Part shown: positions 17,093 through 25,983 of the stretch, piece by piece | Layout: each line of letters starts with the position of its first letter | How positions within the stretch are numbered: position 1 is the stretch's first letter | The notes under the pieces: generated by a model | The model's input: the letters and a program-made list of their open reading frames with translations, nothing else | What the model was told of the DNA's origin: nothing | The model's database searches: none | Assembly (NCBI GenBank): GCA_038562165.1 | Contig: JBCFAO010000007.1 | Span: forward strand, 1-64,000 | DNA length: 64,000 nt | Origin: WRMS01 sp038562165 | GTDB taxonomy: Bacteria > Bacillota > Peptococcia > DRI-13 > UBA5745 | Reading direction: 5' to 3' | Program-made: the position numbers and the translations under genes

Positions 17093-17911
17093 ATGAAGGA
17101 TCTATATTATATTGGCGAAGTCTCATCCCTTTTGGGCATCTCCTCCCAAACCCTCCGTTATTATGACAGGGTGGGTCTGGTTCAGCCGGCTGTCATCAAC
17201 GAACAAACAGGCTACCGCCAGTACACTTACGATCAGATCCATTTCATTGAGCGGATCAAATACCTTCAGAATCTGGGTCTCAGCCTGACGGATATTCAGA
17301 GGGCTTTGGCCAGCTCCAACCCTAAAGACCTGGTGCGGGTTTTACATGACCAAAAGCAGGTTTTACAGCAGAAGATAAAAAAACTGCAGGAAATTGAAAA
17401 TTGTATTGATTGGTATGTGGAATATTATCAGCATATCGAAAAAAACCACTATCCCAATATTCCGTTTAAGGTGCGGGAACCGGAGCGCCATATGCTGGCC
17501 GCCCCCTTTTTTCCCGGGGATTCCACCTACGGCTCTGCCGGCTACCGCCTTACCAAAGAAAAAAGCAAAAAAGAGTTTGAAGAAGTCTCTTTTTTGCGCC
17601 AGGTCGGTTATATTTTAGATTTCCAGGAGCTCTTAGATGGCAATATCCGGCCTCAAGCCTACTTTGTCTATTTGAAAGACAAGCCTGAACTGGATCATTC
17701 CTTCATCCGCAGCATTCCTGCCGGCGAATACCTGTGCTTTCGGGGCAAAATTCTTACGGAGGATTTTGATCCTGGTTATATCCGCAAATTTTTTGGCAAT
17801 AAAGAAGACAACAAGACGGCCAATGATAACCGTCTTGTCGTTGCCAACGAATATGAAGATAATTTCCATCAATTTATGGAGTGTGTATACGAAATTCAAA
17901 TATTGCTGTGA
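17093..17911 (+). CDS. MerR-family transcriptional regulator
   Basis: A 272-residue protein. The MerR DNA-binding domain covers residues 1-75 (YIGEVSSLLGISSQTLRYYDRVGLVQP, GYRQYTYDQIHFIERIKYLQNLGLSL). The coiled dimerisation helix runs about 85-120, and a C-terminal effector-binding domain of about 150 residues resembles the GyrI/BmrR type. Ribosome site GGGAGG before the ATG. The large effector domain indicates an organic ligand rather than a metal, since no metal-binding cysteine cluster is present. It is divergent from the lyase-nhaC operon, whose promoter has MerR-type 19-bp spacing. Its last 16 bases overlap the convergent fumarase gene. Confidence 0.9.
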   Translation: MKDLYYIGEVSSLLGISSQTLRYYDRVGLVQPAVINEQTGYRQYTYDQIHFIERIKYLQNLGLSLTDIQRALASSNPKDLVRVLHDQKQVLQQKIKKLQEIENCIDWYVEYYQHIEKNHYPNIPFKVREPERHMLAAPFFPGDSTYGSAGYRLTKEKSKKEFEEVSFLRQVGYILDFQELLDGNIRPQAYFVYLKDKPELDHSFIRSIPAGEYLCFRGKILTEDFDPGYIRKFFGNKEDNKTANDNRLVVANEYEDNFHQFMECVYEIQILL

Positions 17912-18471
17912 TTGCCTTTGCCCTGATACTCTTCTCTGCCCGTCTCATAAAGATTATTGCCCAGGCTGTCAATGGCCACAATGACCGGAAAATCCTTCAC
18001 CTCTAAGCGGTGAATGGCTTCCGTGCCCAAATCTTCATAGGCGATAATTTCCTGGGAAATAATGGATTTGGCAATGACCACAGCCGCTCCCCCCGTAGCC
18101 GCAAAATACACCGCATGATGGGCTTTCATGGCTTCAATTACCGCCGGTCCCCGAAGGCCTTTGCCGATCATGCCGGTCAACCCCTTTTCAATCAACAAAG
18201 GAGCATAGCGGTCCATCCGGTAGCTGCTGGTAGGTCCGACGGACCCAATAGCCCTGCCCGGCGGGGCCGGCGCCGGCCCTACATAATAAATAATTTGATT
18301 GCGGATATCCAGCGGCAATTCTTTACCCTCTTCCAAAAGGGCGGCCAGTCTTTTGTGGGCTGCATCCCTGCCGGTATAAATGGTACCGCTGATCAATACC
18401 CGGTCGCCGGCCCGCAGCCCGGCGGCCACGTCCTTGGTCAGCGGTGTTTGTATTCTTTTGACCTCTGCCAC
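17896..18471 (-). CDS. fumB: Fumarate hydratase class I, beta subunit
   Basis: A 191-residue C-terminal-domain subunit of the oxygen-sensitive class I (Fe-S) fumarase, hydrating fumarate to malate and back. Family motifs are LISGTIYTGRDAAHKRL (about 25-42), YVGPAPAPPGRAIGSVGPTSSYRMD (about 65-90), GKGLRGPAV and FAATGGAA. I place the start at GTG 18471, where GGGAGAGG lies five bases upstream and the N-terminus matches the usual start of this subunit. An ATG at 18492 forming an ATGA overlap with the alpha gene is the alternative. The 3' end overlaps the convergent MerR gene by 16 bp. Confidence 0.9.
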   Translation of the reverse strand: MAEVKRIQTPLTKDVAAGLRAGDRVLISGTIYTGRDAAHKRLAALLEEGKELPLDIRNQIIYYVGPAPAPPGRAIGSVGPTSSYRMDRYAPLLIEKGLTGMIGKGLRGPAVIEAMKAHHAVYFAATGGAAVVIAKSIISQEIIAYEDLGTEAIHRLEVKDFPVIVAIDSLGNNLYETGREEYQGKGNHSNI

Positions 18472-18488
18472 AGTAACCTCTCCCTTCC

Positions 18489-19334
18489 TCATATTTCTAT
18501 AGTATCGTGGCGCACCGCATGGCAGCAGATATTTACCGCCACCGGCAAGCCGGCAATATGGGTGGGATACCAATCGATATGCACCGCCAAGGCGGTGGTC
18601 AGGCCCCCTAAACCGCCGGGGCCGATACCCGTCTCATTAATCAGCTCCATGGCTTTTTTCTCTAAAGCCTGGTAGCGGGGATCAGGATTTGGGGACCCCA
18701 GATGACGCATGGTGGCTTTTTTGGCTAATTGGGCAGCCTTGTCCATAGTGCCTCCCACGCATACTCCCACCACCAGGGGCGGGCAAGGATTGGGTCCGGC
18801 CAAAGATACCGTTTCAACGATAAAATCCAACACGCCCTGTTGGCCCTCGGCGGGGGTCAGCATTTTGAGCCGGCTCATGTTTTCGCTGCCAAAGCCTTTA
18901 GCCGTGGCCGCCAGCTTGATGCTATAGCCGGGTACAATGTCCGTATAAATTACCGCCGGCGTATTGTCCTGGGTATTTTTGCGGTCAAACAAGGGATCGG
19001 ATACCACAGATTTGCGCAAGTAGCCTTCGCCATAAGCTTCCCTCACTCCCTGATTGACGGCTGCCTGGAAATCGCCGCCGGCAATATGAACCTCCTGGCC
19101 TATTTCCGCAAAGACTACGGCCATACCGGTATCCTGGCAAACAGCCATCCGCTCTTTGGCCGCCAATGTATCATTCTCAATAATTTCCTCCAATATCGCC
19201 TTACCGATAGGCGATATTTCTTTGTCTTTGCCTTCTTTAAGGCTGCACAATACGTCGCCGCCAATCTCATAGCTGATCTTCAGAAAAAGCTCCTTTACCT
19301 TTTCCGTAATCAGAGCCGCTCCGATCTCCCGCAT
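18489..19334 (-). CDS. fumA: Fumarate hydratase class I, alpha subunit
   Basis: A 281-residue subunit carrying the [4Fe-4S] cluster. Likely cysteine ligands are in MAVCQDTGMAVVFAE (about 60), LAGPNPCPPLVVGVCVGGTMD (about 180-200) and the C-terminal region. The start is placed at the ATG at 19334, because the alternative ATG four codons earlier abuts AAAGG with no spacing. It is followed directly by the beta subunit. It lies 94 bp downstream of the sigma-54 activator gene on the same strand, so read-through expression is possible. The role is the fumarate-malate step of a reductive or oxidative partial TCA/propionate pathway. Confidence 0.92.
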   Translation of the reverse strand: MREIGAALITEKVKELFLKISYEIGGDVLCSLKEGKDKEISPIGKAILEEIIENDTLAAKERMAVCQDTGMAVVFAEIGQEVHIAGGDFQAAVNQGVREAYGEGYLRKSVVSDPLFDRKNTQDNTPAVIYTDIVPGYSIKLAATAKGFGSENMSRLKMLTPAEGQQGVLDFIVETVSLAGPNPCPPLVVGVCVGGTMDKAAQLAKKATMRHLGSPNPDPRYQALEKKAMELINETGIGPGGLGGLTTALAVHIDWYPTHIAGLPVAVNICCHAVRHDTIEI

Positions 19335-19428
19335 AAACGTCACCATCCTTTGCTTTATCCCTTATACGACGATAATATCACGGACTTTTGCCGCAAGCAA
19401 CGGCTAATCAGTTTTCAGACAGTAATGC

Positions 19429-21600
19429 TTAGCGCTCAAGATGGCCGAGCATTTTCTTTAAAGAGGAGCTTTCCTGCATTTGTTCAAAATATTCAACACC
19501 CAGCGGGGTAATCCGGGCGCCCATTCTGCCTTTGCCTTGTATAGCCAGCTGGTAACGGCAAAGCACCCCGATGATTTTTCGGATTTCCACCTCGCTCATC
19601 TGATATTTTTCCTTCCGTATATCCTGAAAAATGGTCAAACGTCCTACGCCCTGACCACAGCTTTTAACAAGGGCTTTCATCACCAGGTAATAGTAAAATT
19701 CCCGCCCCGCAATTTCATTGCGGAATTGCCTCATGGCCCCCTTCTGACTTTGGTCTGAAGACAAACCGGAGCTTTCCGCCGGATTAAAAGAGGCACAATC
19801 CTGCATCAGCCTGGCAGTAAAGGAAGCTTTCGCCGCAAAAGTATTGGATCCGGTATTAAGCAGGTTTTCCAGGTCTTCAACCTCCAGATGAAACATATCC
19901 AATGCGGCCAGATGCTCAACCTTGTTTTTCAACTCTCTTACATTACCGTACCAAGGATAAGCCAGGAGCTTGCTTTCCGCCTGAGGCGACAGGGTGAAGG
20001 TGAAGCCCTGCAATTTCGCAAAATGATGGAATAGGGGAAGAATATCCTCCGGACGATGGCGTAAAGGTATGAGCTCCAGAGGAATAACATTTAGGCGATA
20101 GTAAAGATCCTTGCGGAAGGCGCCTTTATCGATCATATCCAAAAGGTTTTGGTTGGTGGCAGCAACCATGCGGATATCAACAGGATATACGGAGCCGCCG
20201 CCGATTCTGCGGATTTCCCGTTCTTCCAGCACCCGCAGAATGCGGCTTTGCAGATATAGGTCCATATCGCCGATTTCATCCAAAAAGAAGGTGCCGGTGG
20301 AGGCAAGCTCAAATAAACCGGCTTTACCGCTTTTTTTAGCGCCGGTAAATGCTCCTTCTTCGTATCCGAATAATTCGCTTTCAAGAAGGTTCACCGGCAG
20401 GGCGGAACAGTTTACAGCCACAAAAGGGCCATTTTTTCTATCGGAAGCATTGTGAATAGCCTGAGCCAGAATTTCCTTTCCTGTTCCGCTCTCACCGGTT
20501 ATCAGAATCGTGGCAGCGGATTTAGCATACTTTTCTGCCATAAACTTTAAGTTCAGCATATCAGGATTTAGCGCAATAACATCCTCAAAAGTCCTTTTAG
20601 CGATATGGCCCTTTTTCAATACATATTGTTGCAGAACAAATTGCCGTTTTTCCTCTTCTGCAAAATGGCTGATCTCAATAATTGCGCCGCAAAAGGCCCC
20701 ATTAGCGCTGATAGGAATAATCCGAAGAGAAACGGTAATGCCGCCGATTTTAATAAGCTTTATACCGGTATCATGGCTTATTTTCCGGATATCCCTCGTC
20801 AACTGGCATGGCAGCACCTGACTAATATGCTTTCCTATAGTATTTTCACGATTTCCAATAATGTTAGCCGCTTTTTCATTACAGTTCTGAAGCAAGCCTG
20901 TCTGGTCAACAACAACAATACCTTTGTCAAGATTATCTGACAGGGAGAAAAAAGCCTTGCTGGTGGCTGTGGTACGCTCCAGCAAATAAGATAAGCTATT
21001 TTTTGAAGTGCAAACATTGTCCATATATTGAATAATGGGTTCACTTTCAAGCAAATACTCTAAGCCCGTCCGGATTGCAATCTCGGAAAGAGAATGGGGG
21101 TCAATAACCCGGTTTCCTATATTAATAACGGTCTCAATGTAACTGGGGACTAATTCGGGTTCACCCGGAGTAACGGCAACGCTAGGCTGCTCTTCATTGG
21201 TGATGGTAATGCTGTCAGGGCTATAAGGATAATATTCCAGATGATTCAATCCAAGATCCATAAATTTAGATATGGTTTCAATTACCGCATTGTTCGTATC
21301 ATTAACTACCAGCACCCGGGTGCCGACAGGAATTGTCCGCAGCATTTCGTATTGCTGGAGTGTGATAGTAGAAGAAATGGTAACAGTCGGAGTGGACAAG
21401 TCAAAAAAGCGGTAAGAAGAATAGTAAATTATTGGTTCCGATATTAAAATCAGGTCTGCAATTACGGGTTTACTTATTATGTTTTTATCGCTGTTATATT
21501 CGATAATCTCGATTTTTTCGGAAAAAAGTGAAGATAGCATGTTATGCAGATAAGAGCTCCAATTGGAGAAACCGGATATAATCGCAATTCTTGGACGCAT
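19429..21600 (-). CDS. Sigma-54-dependent transcriptional activator (sensor-PAS-AAA+-wHTH)
   Basis: A 723-residue enhancer-binding protein. Residues 1-190 form an N-terminal sensor resembling the PrpR-type receptor fold (RIAIISGFSNW at the start). A PAS-like domain follows (about 210-320, ending GAIIEIS), then the AAA+ core with Walker A ITGESGTGKE (about 370), the sigma-54 contact loop GAFTGA (about 423), Walker B TFFLDEIGD and the R-finger region. The C-terminus lacks the usual Fis-type helix-turn-helix and instead looks like a winged helix (SEVEIRKIIGVLCRYQLAIQGKGRMG). The start at 21600 follows GGGAGAG. It is divergent from the lyase-Dpp island, whose promoter at 21870 is a sigma-54 type, so that island is its probable target. 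Confidence 0.88.
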   Translation of the reverse strand: MRPRIAIISGFSNWSSYLHNMLSSLFSEKIEIIEYNSDKNIISKPVIADLILISEPIIYYSSYRFFDLSTPTVTISSTITLQQYEMLRTIPVGTRVLVVNDTNNAVIETISKFMDLGLNHLEYYPYSPDSITITNEEQPSVAVTPGEPELVPSYIETVINIGNRVIDPHSLSEIAIRTGLEYLLESEPIIQYMDNVCTSKNSLSYLLERTTATSKAFFSLSDNLDKGIVVVDQTGLLQNCNEKAANIIGNRENTIGKHISQVLPCQLTRDIRKISHDTGIKLIKIGGITVSLRIIPISANGAFCGAIIEISHFAEEEKRQFVLQQYVLKKGHIAKRTFEDVIALNPDMLNLKFMAEKYAKSAATILITGESGTGKEILAQAIHNASDRKNGPFVAVNCSALPVNLLESELFGYEEGAFTGAKKSGKAGLFELASTGTFFLDEIGDMDLYLQSRILRVLEEREIRRIGGGSVYPVDIRMVAATNQNLLDMIDKGAFRKDLYYRLNVIPLELIPLRHRPEDILPLFHHFAKLQGFTFTLSPQAESKLLAYPWYGNVRELKNKVEHLAALDMFHLEVEDLENLLNTGSNTFAAKASFTARLMQDCASFNPAESSGLSSDQSQKGAMRQFRNEIAGREFYYYLVMKALVKSCGQGVGRLTIFQDIRKEKYQMSEVEIRKIIGVLCRYQLAIQGKGRMGARITPLGVEYFEQMQESSSLKKMLGHLER

Positions 21601-21869
21601 AATTTCTCTCCCATCTAAATCCAACAAAATCCTGATATGTATATTTAAAACCTATTATACTCGTCAAAGTTAGGGCTTGGCAAGAAAACATCCCTTATCA
21701 TAACAAAAATAAAGCAAGAAATTTGCCGTATTTTTGTGTTCTTGTATTTAGAAAGCTATTCTGGAATTATTGACAAAGTGAAATATTTTCGTTAAATTAA
21801 AGATAACGATGTATTTCATCTTCACTAGATTTAGAAAAAGATTTTATGCAATCAGAGAACATCGGCAAA

Positions 21870-21887
21870 TTGGCCTGAAAATTGCTA
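21870..21887 (+). promoter_or_regulatory. Sigma-54 (-24/-12) promoter of the lyase-Dpp island
   Basis: TTGGCCTG at 21870-21877 and TTGC at 21882-21885 place GG (21872-21873) and GC (21884-21885) exactly 10 bp apart, the hallmark of sigma-54 promoters. Predicted transcription start is near 21897, 37 bp before the lyase start codon. The sigma-54 activator gene is directly divergent. No clear dyad enhancer was found in the 270 bp between the promoter and that gene; the rest of 21601-21933 is AT-rich and otherwise featureless. Confidence 0.75.
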
Positions 21888-21933
21888 ATCAAATCAGTTT
21901 AAATCTAATATCTAAATTTAGGAGGTAATGTAA

Positions 21934-23139
21934 ATGCATCATGTCACGGACAAAGATGGTCTTCACCGGGAAACTCTGATTTTGGGTGAAGGTGCAGTCC
22001 TCTGCGACCGCCGGTTGGACACACCGATTAATCCTCCCGTCTATCTGTCCACCGCTTTTTGTGTAGACACCCTGGACGAGCTTCAGGAGCTGCACAAGGC
22101 CCAGGGTTACAGCTATATCCGCACCCGCAATCCAAACCGCAACATGCTTAGCGAGATGATTTCCTATCTGGAGGGCGGTGAGCAGAGCCTGGTTTTTTCC
22201 TCCGGTATGGCCGCCATCACCACTGCCATCTCTGCTCATGTGAAAGCCGGCGACCATATTCTGGCCGATGACACCCTGTATGGCGAGACTATGCAGTTTA
22301 TTGAAGACGTAATGCCCTCTTACGGTGTTGAGATAACCATGACGGACTTCACCAACATTGAAAACGTGAAGGCTAACATTCGTCCTAATACCAAGGTGGT
22401 TTTCAGCGAAGTCGTCACCAACCCTACCATTAAAGTTATCGATGTAGCCGCCGTGGCGGAAATCGCCCATAGCGCCGGCGCCTGTTATATTGTTGACAAT
22501 ACCTTTACCACTTCCTTCGTGATCAAGCCCCTGGATCTGGGCGCCGACATAGCAGTCAACAGCCTGACCAAGTTTGCCAACGGCCACAGCGACGTCTGCG
22601 CCGGCGCTGCCACCGGTAATGCTAAAGCCATGGACAGAATTTGGCAGCGGCAAAAGCTGGCAGGCGGCATCCTGGATCCTTTCAGCGCTTATCTGTGCCA
22701 GCGGGGCATGCGCACCATGGACGTCCGCCTGGAGCGCCAGTGTAAAAACGCCGCCGCTCTGGCCAAGGCCCTGGAATCCTGCCCTTATGTGGAAAAAGTT
22801 CTCCATCCCAGCCTGGCCAGCCACCCTCAAAAGGCAACGGCTCTCAAGCAGTTTAAGGGCGACGTCTGCGGCGCTATGCTCTCCTTCTACATGCCTGAGA
22901 ATTGGCAAAAGATTAATGAGTTCATGACTAAGCTGCGGGTGCCCCACTACGCCATGACTCTGGGGGGCTACCGCACGTCTTTATCTTATCCCATCATCTC
23001 CTCTCACTCCGGCGTGTCCAAGGAAGAACGGGAAGCTTTGGGCATTACCGATGGTTTGATGCGCATCTCCGTCGGTATGGAAAACACCGAGGATCTGGTC
23101 AACGACTTCCTGCAAGCCTTGAATGTATTTGGCAGATAA
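21934..23139 (+). CDS. PLP-dependent Cys/Met-metabolism enzyme (gamma-lyase-like), second copy
   Basis: A 401-residue paralogue of the 15553 enzyme. Its PLP lysine is in NSLTKFANGHSDVCAG, the aspartate in CYIVDNTFTTSF and the tyrosine motif in DTLYGETM. Like its paralogue it has Glu where methionine gamma-lyases have the specificity-determining Cys, and the substrate loop reads YIRTRNPNR. TAGGAGGTAATGTAA precedes the ATG. It is the first gene of a long plus-strand island behind a sigma-54 promoter, followed by a complete peptide-type importer, so it probably cleaves the imported amino-acid derivative. Third codon positions are strikingly GC-rich compared with the 0-11 kb genes. Confidence 0.87.
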   Translation: MHHVTDKDGLHRETLILGEGAVLCDRRLDTPINPPVYLSTAFCVDTLDELQELHKAQGYSYIRTRNPNRNMLSEMISYLEGGEQSLVFSSGMAAITTAISAHVKAGDHILADDTLYGETMQFIEDVMPSYGVEITMTDFTNIENVKANIRPNTKVVFSEVVTNPTIKVIDVAAVAEIAHSAGACYIVDNTFTTSFVIKPLDLGADIAVNSLTKFANGHSDVCAGAATGNAKAMDRIWQRQKLAGGILDPFSAYLCQRGMRTMDVRLERQCKNAAALAKALESCPYVEKVLHPSLASHPQKATALKQFKGDVCGAMLSFYMPENWQKINEFMTKLRVPHYAMTLGGYRTSLSYPIISSHSGVSKEEREALGITDGLMRISVGMENTEDLVNDFLQALNVFGR

Positions 23140-23156
23140 TTCCGACATTGTTTCCC

Positions 23157-23176
23157 TACAGCTTAGTAAAGCTGTA
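23157..23176 (+). other. Small intercistronic hairpin
   Basis: TACAGCTT (23157-23164) pairs with AAGCTGTA (23169-23176) around a 4-nt loop, between the lyase stop and the binding-protein ribosome site. There is no T-tract, so it is not a terminator; an mRNA-processing or stability element is possible. Confidence 0.4.
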
Positions 23177-23205
23177 AATATATTATGGTTAGGAGAGAAG
23201 GATTT

Positions 23206-24816
23206 ATGAAAAAGTTTGTCTCTTTATCCCTGACACTGGCAATGTTACTCAGTCTTATCATTTTTGGTCTGGCCGGCTGCGGCGGCAGCACCGGCACCAG
23301 CGGCGGTACCGAAGCCACTGCCCCTGCCGGCGGCGGCGAGACCCAACAAAGCGGTTTCTCCTTTGATACCGGCGATCCCGATACCCTGAAGGTTATCCAA
23401 AACTTTGACCCTGAGGTATTCCAGCCCGGCAACAACGACGAGCAAGGCTACAACCGTATTGTCCGCCAGATCTATGAGACCTTGTTTATGATGACTCCCG
23501 AAGGTGAAGTTACCCCCTGGCTGGCTACCGGCTACAGCTGGGAAACACCCACCCGTATGGTCATTACCCTCCGTGACGACGTAAAGTTCAGCGACGGTTC
23601 TGATTTCACTGCCGAAGACGTAGCCTGGACCATCAACTATGCCAAGGAAATTTCCCTTCCCAATTCTCACTATAACGTCATCACCGATGCCGAGGTAGTT
23701 GATCCCTACACCGTTGCCCTTAACCTGAAAGAACCCTGTATGACTCTGGCTGCCCACTTGTGCAACAGCCAATGCACCATCGGCTCCAAGAAAGCCTTTG
23801 AAGAAGGCAAAGGCGACTGGATGAGCGCCTCCGTTGTGGGCACCGGCCCCTACAAGCTGGTTAAATATACCCCCGGCGACATGGTCCAGCTTACTGCCAA
23901 TGAACACTACTGGCGCCAGGGCGAACCCAAAGTCAAAAACATCGATATGCGGATAGTCAAGAGCAATGAGTCTGCCGCCACCGAAGCCAAAACCTTAAAC
24001 TACGATATCGTTATCGGCGCCAACACCCGGGAGTTTGCCGCTATCGACGCCATTGACGGCGTTCACATGAATGAGCATATGTGCGCCAACACCACCTATC
24101 TGCTGCTGAATACCGCCAAGGCGCCTATGGACAATATAAAGGTTCGCGAGGCCTTTGCCCGGGCCGTCAACGTGGCGGCTACCGTCAAACTGACTTACGG
24201 CGATTTCGGCCAGCCCGCCTCCGCTTTGGTTGCTCCCAACATTCTGGGCCGCAATGAAGCCACCTATCAGAAATATTACGGTGCCGGCCATGATGTGGAG
24301 ACTGCCAAAAAATTGCTGGCGGAAGCCGGTTTCCCCAATGGCGTTGATCTGGAAATCACCGTGGAAAGCACCGACACTCAGCGCTGCGACATGGCCGAAG
24401 CTATCCAGGCTCAAGTTGCCGCCGCCGGCATCAACCTGAAGGTCAACAAGATGGAATCCGCCCCCATGCGGGAATACCTGGGCCGGGGCAACCATCAGAT
24501 CTGCATCTACGGCTTTACTTCCTTGACCATGGAAGCCGACGGTTTCCTGGCTCAGCTCCAGCCCGGCTCCGCCGCCCTGGCCCGTATCGGCTACGACAAC
24601 CAGAACTTCTTCAAAAAGTACTCCGAAGGCGCCGCCACTGAAGATATCACTGCCCGGGGCAAAATCTGGGAAGAGTGCTGTGAAATGCTGATGCAGGACT
24701 ACACCATGATCCCCGTGTGGCATAAGGCTCTGGGCGCTGCCGTCAGAGACAATGTGGAAGGCTTCTATTGGGCTACCGACTACGAACAGGTTTACTACCA
24801 ATTCATAAGCAAATAA
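23206..24816 (+). CDS. Extracellular solute-binding protein, family 5 (second importer)
   Basis: A 536-residue lipoprotein. The signal peptide has lipobox LAGC (Cys near residue 27) and a Gly/Thr-rich linker follows. The SBP_bac_5 domain includes ATGYSWETPTRMVITLRDDVKFSDG (about 105-130) and DVETAKKLLAEAGFPNGVDLE (about 365-385). ATG at 23206 is chosen because AGGAGAGAAGG lies just upstream and the signal peptide starts there. It delivers ligand to the 24991-28826 permease/ATPase set. The ligand is likely a peptide or amino-acid conjugate, given the PLP lyase in front; direct specificity residues cannot be read. Confidence 0.9.
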   Translation: MKKFVSLSLTLAMLLSLIIFGLAGCGGSTGTSGGTEATAPAGGGETQQSGFSFDTGDPDTLKVIQNFDPEVFQPGNNDEQGYNRIVRQIYETLFMMTPEGEVTPWLATGYSWETPTRMVITLRDDVKFSDGSDFTAEDVAWTINYAKEISLPNSHYNVITDAEVVDPYTVALNLKEPCMTLAAHLCNSQCTIGSKKAFEEGKGDWMSASVVGTGPYKLVKYTPGDMVQLTANEHYWRQGEPKVKNIDMRIVKSNESAATEAKTLNYDIVIGANTREFAAIDAIDGVHMNEHMCANTTYLLLNTAKAPMDNIKVREAFARAVNVAATVKLTYGDFGQPASALVAPNILGRNEATYQKYYGAGHDVETAKKLLAEAGFPNGVDLEITVESTDTQRCDMAEAIQAQVAAAGINLKVNKMESAPMREYLGRGNHQICIYGFTSLTMEADGFLAQLQPGSAALARIGYDNQNFFKKYSEGAATEDITARGKIWEECCEMLMQDYTMIPVWHKALGAAVRDNVEGFYWATDYEQVYYQFISK

Positions 24817-24867
24817 TACGTACGGAAAACAATATCGCAACTTATTTTGGAAGCATTTGAGACGAAA

Positions 24868-24900
24868 GATGGGGAAAGTAAATATTTACTCTTCCCCATC
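24868..24900 (+). other. Intra-operon hairpin between binding protein and permeases
   Basis: A 9-bp perfect stem (GATGGGGAA at 24868-24876 with 24892-24900) has an AT-rich, partly self-complementary loop. It lacks a downstream T-run, so it probably protects the upstream mRNA and lowers downstream expression rather than terminating. It occupies the same position as the terminator-like hairpin of the first importer operon. Confidence 0.6.
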
Positions 24901-24990
24901 TTCATCGCCTTTCACAGGGAACCTTGGATTTCCTATTCTAGCCTAAAATAGGAGAAAGGATGAAATCGCTTTGATTTCATTTTTACTAAT

Positions 24991-25983
24991 ATGCTTCGCT
25001 ATATAATCAAACGTTTAATTTACATGGTTATTACGCTGCTGGCCACTGTGGTTTTCCTGTTTACCTTGATGGAGTTTGTACCCGGCGATCCCGCTTTGGT
25101 AGTTTTGGGCGAAGGGGCCACAGAGGAAAACATCGTGGCCATTCACAAGGAATTAAAACTGGACGACCCCTATATTGTCCGGCTGACCAGATATATCGGC
25201 AATCTGATTCAGGGGGATATGGGCAATTCTTATAAAACCCGGCAGCCTATTGCGCCTGCCCTGTTTGCCCGTCTGCCCCTGACGATGACGATTGCGGTCT
25301 GGGGTATTATTGTGGGTACGATCATCGGCCTGATCGCCGGCGTGGTATCGGCGGTCAAACAATATTCCCTGTTTGACCGGATTCTGACCTTTATCTCCCT
25401 GTTTGGCGCCTCCGCCCCATCTTTTTGGCTGGCCATGCTCTTCGTCCTGATCTTCACCTTGAAGCTGGGCTGGCTGCCGGCCACCGGCAGCTATACGCTT
25501 AAACACTGGATTTTACCTGTTGCCACCATCGGCCTGCAGGCCAGCGCCACCATTACCCGGATGACCCGTTCCAGCATGCTGGAAGTCATCCGCCAGGATT
25601 ACGTCCGAACCGCCCGGGCCAAGGGCCAGACTCAGTTTAAAGTCGTCATTTCCCACGGACTGCGCAATGCTTTCATTCCCATTCTGACGGTTATCTGCAC
25701 CAGGATCAACGGCTATCTGGGCGGCACTGTGCTGGTGGAATCCGTGTTTGCCATCCCCGGCCTGGGCAACTACGTTTTGGATGGCGTAAAGACTATGGAT
25801 ACGCCTGTGGTGTTAAGCGGCGTCGTCTTCATCTGCTTTATGTGTACTATCGTTACCTTTTTGACGGATATGGCTTATGCCTTCATTGATCCCCGGATCA
25901 AGTCCACTTATGGATTTGGCGTCAAAAGAGCCAGAAAAAGGGCAGGACTTGTGGCTAAAGCAACCGAAGGAGGGAATGTCTGA
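24991..25983 (+). CDS. Peptide-type ABC transporter permease (DppB type, second importer)
   Basis: A 330-residue permease beginning MLRYIIKRLIYMVITLLATVV, with about six membrane helices and the EAA-like loop RTARAKGQTQFKVVISHGLRNAFIP near 210-235. The ATG at 24991 has no Shine-Dalgarno site of its own. A good site (TAGGAGAAAGG) sits in front of a four-codon reading frame (Met-Lys-Ser-Leu-stop, 24960-24974) just upstream, so initiation here may depend on translational reinitiation. It overlaps the next gene by one base (TGATG). Confidence 0.9.
   Translation: MLRYIIKRLIYMVITLLATVVFLFTLMEFVPGDPALVVLGEGATEENIVAIHKELKLDDPYIVRLTRYIGNLIQGDMGNSYKTRQPIAPALFARLPLTMTIAVWGIIVGTIIGLIAGVVSAVKQYSLFDRILTFISLFGASAPSFWLAMLFVLIFTLKLGWLPATGSYTLKHWILPVATIGLQASATITRMTRSSMLEVIRQDYVRTARAKGQTQFKVVISHGLRNAFIPILTVICTRINGYLGGTVLVESVFAIPGLGNYVLDGVKTMDTPVVLSGVVFICFMCTIVTFLTDMAYAFIDPRIKSTYGFGVKRARKRAGLVAKATEGGNV

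Noticed and set aside
21679..21695. Weak minus-strand sigma-54-like match before the 19429 activator gene
   Set aside because: GG and GC are spaced correctly, but the -24 region reads GGGATG rather than TGGCAC. Not strong enough to call.
21889..22947. Long open frame antisense to the PLP lyase gene (352 codons)
   Set aside because: It mirrors a GC-rich coding gene on the other strand, has no ribosome site, and its protein has no family features. Similar antisense frames over the binding-protein genes (23245-24840, 28209-29183) were dropped for the same reason.
24960..24974. Four-codon frame Met-Lys-Ser-Leu-stop with a good ribosome site before dppB
   Set aside because: Too short to call as a gene. 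Noted only as a possible translational coupling device for the downstream start, which lacks its own site.
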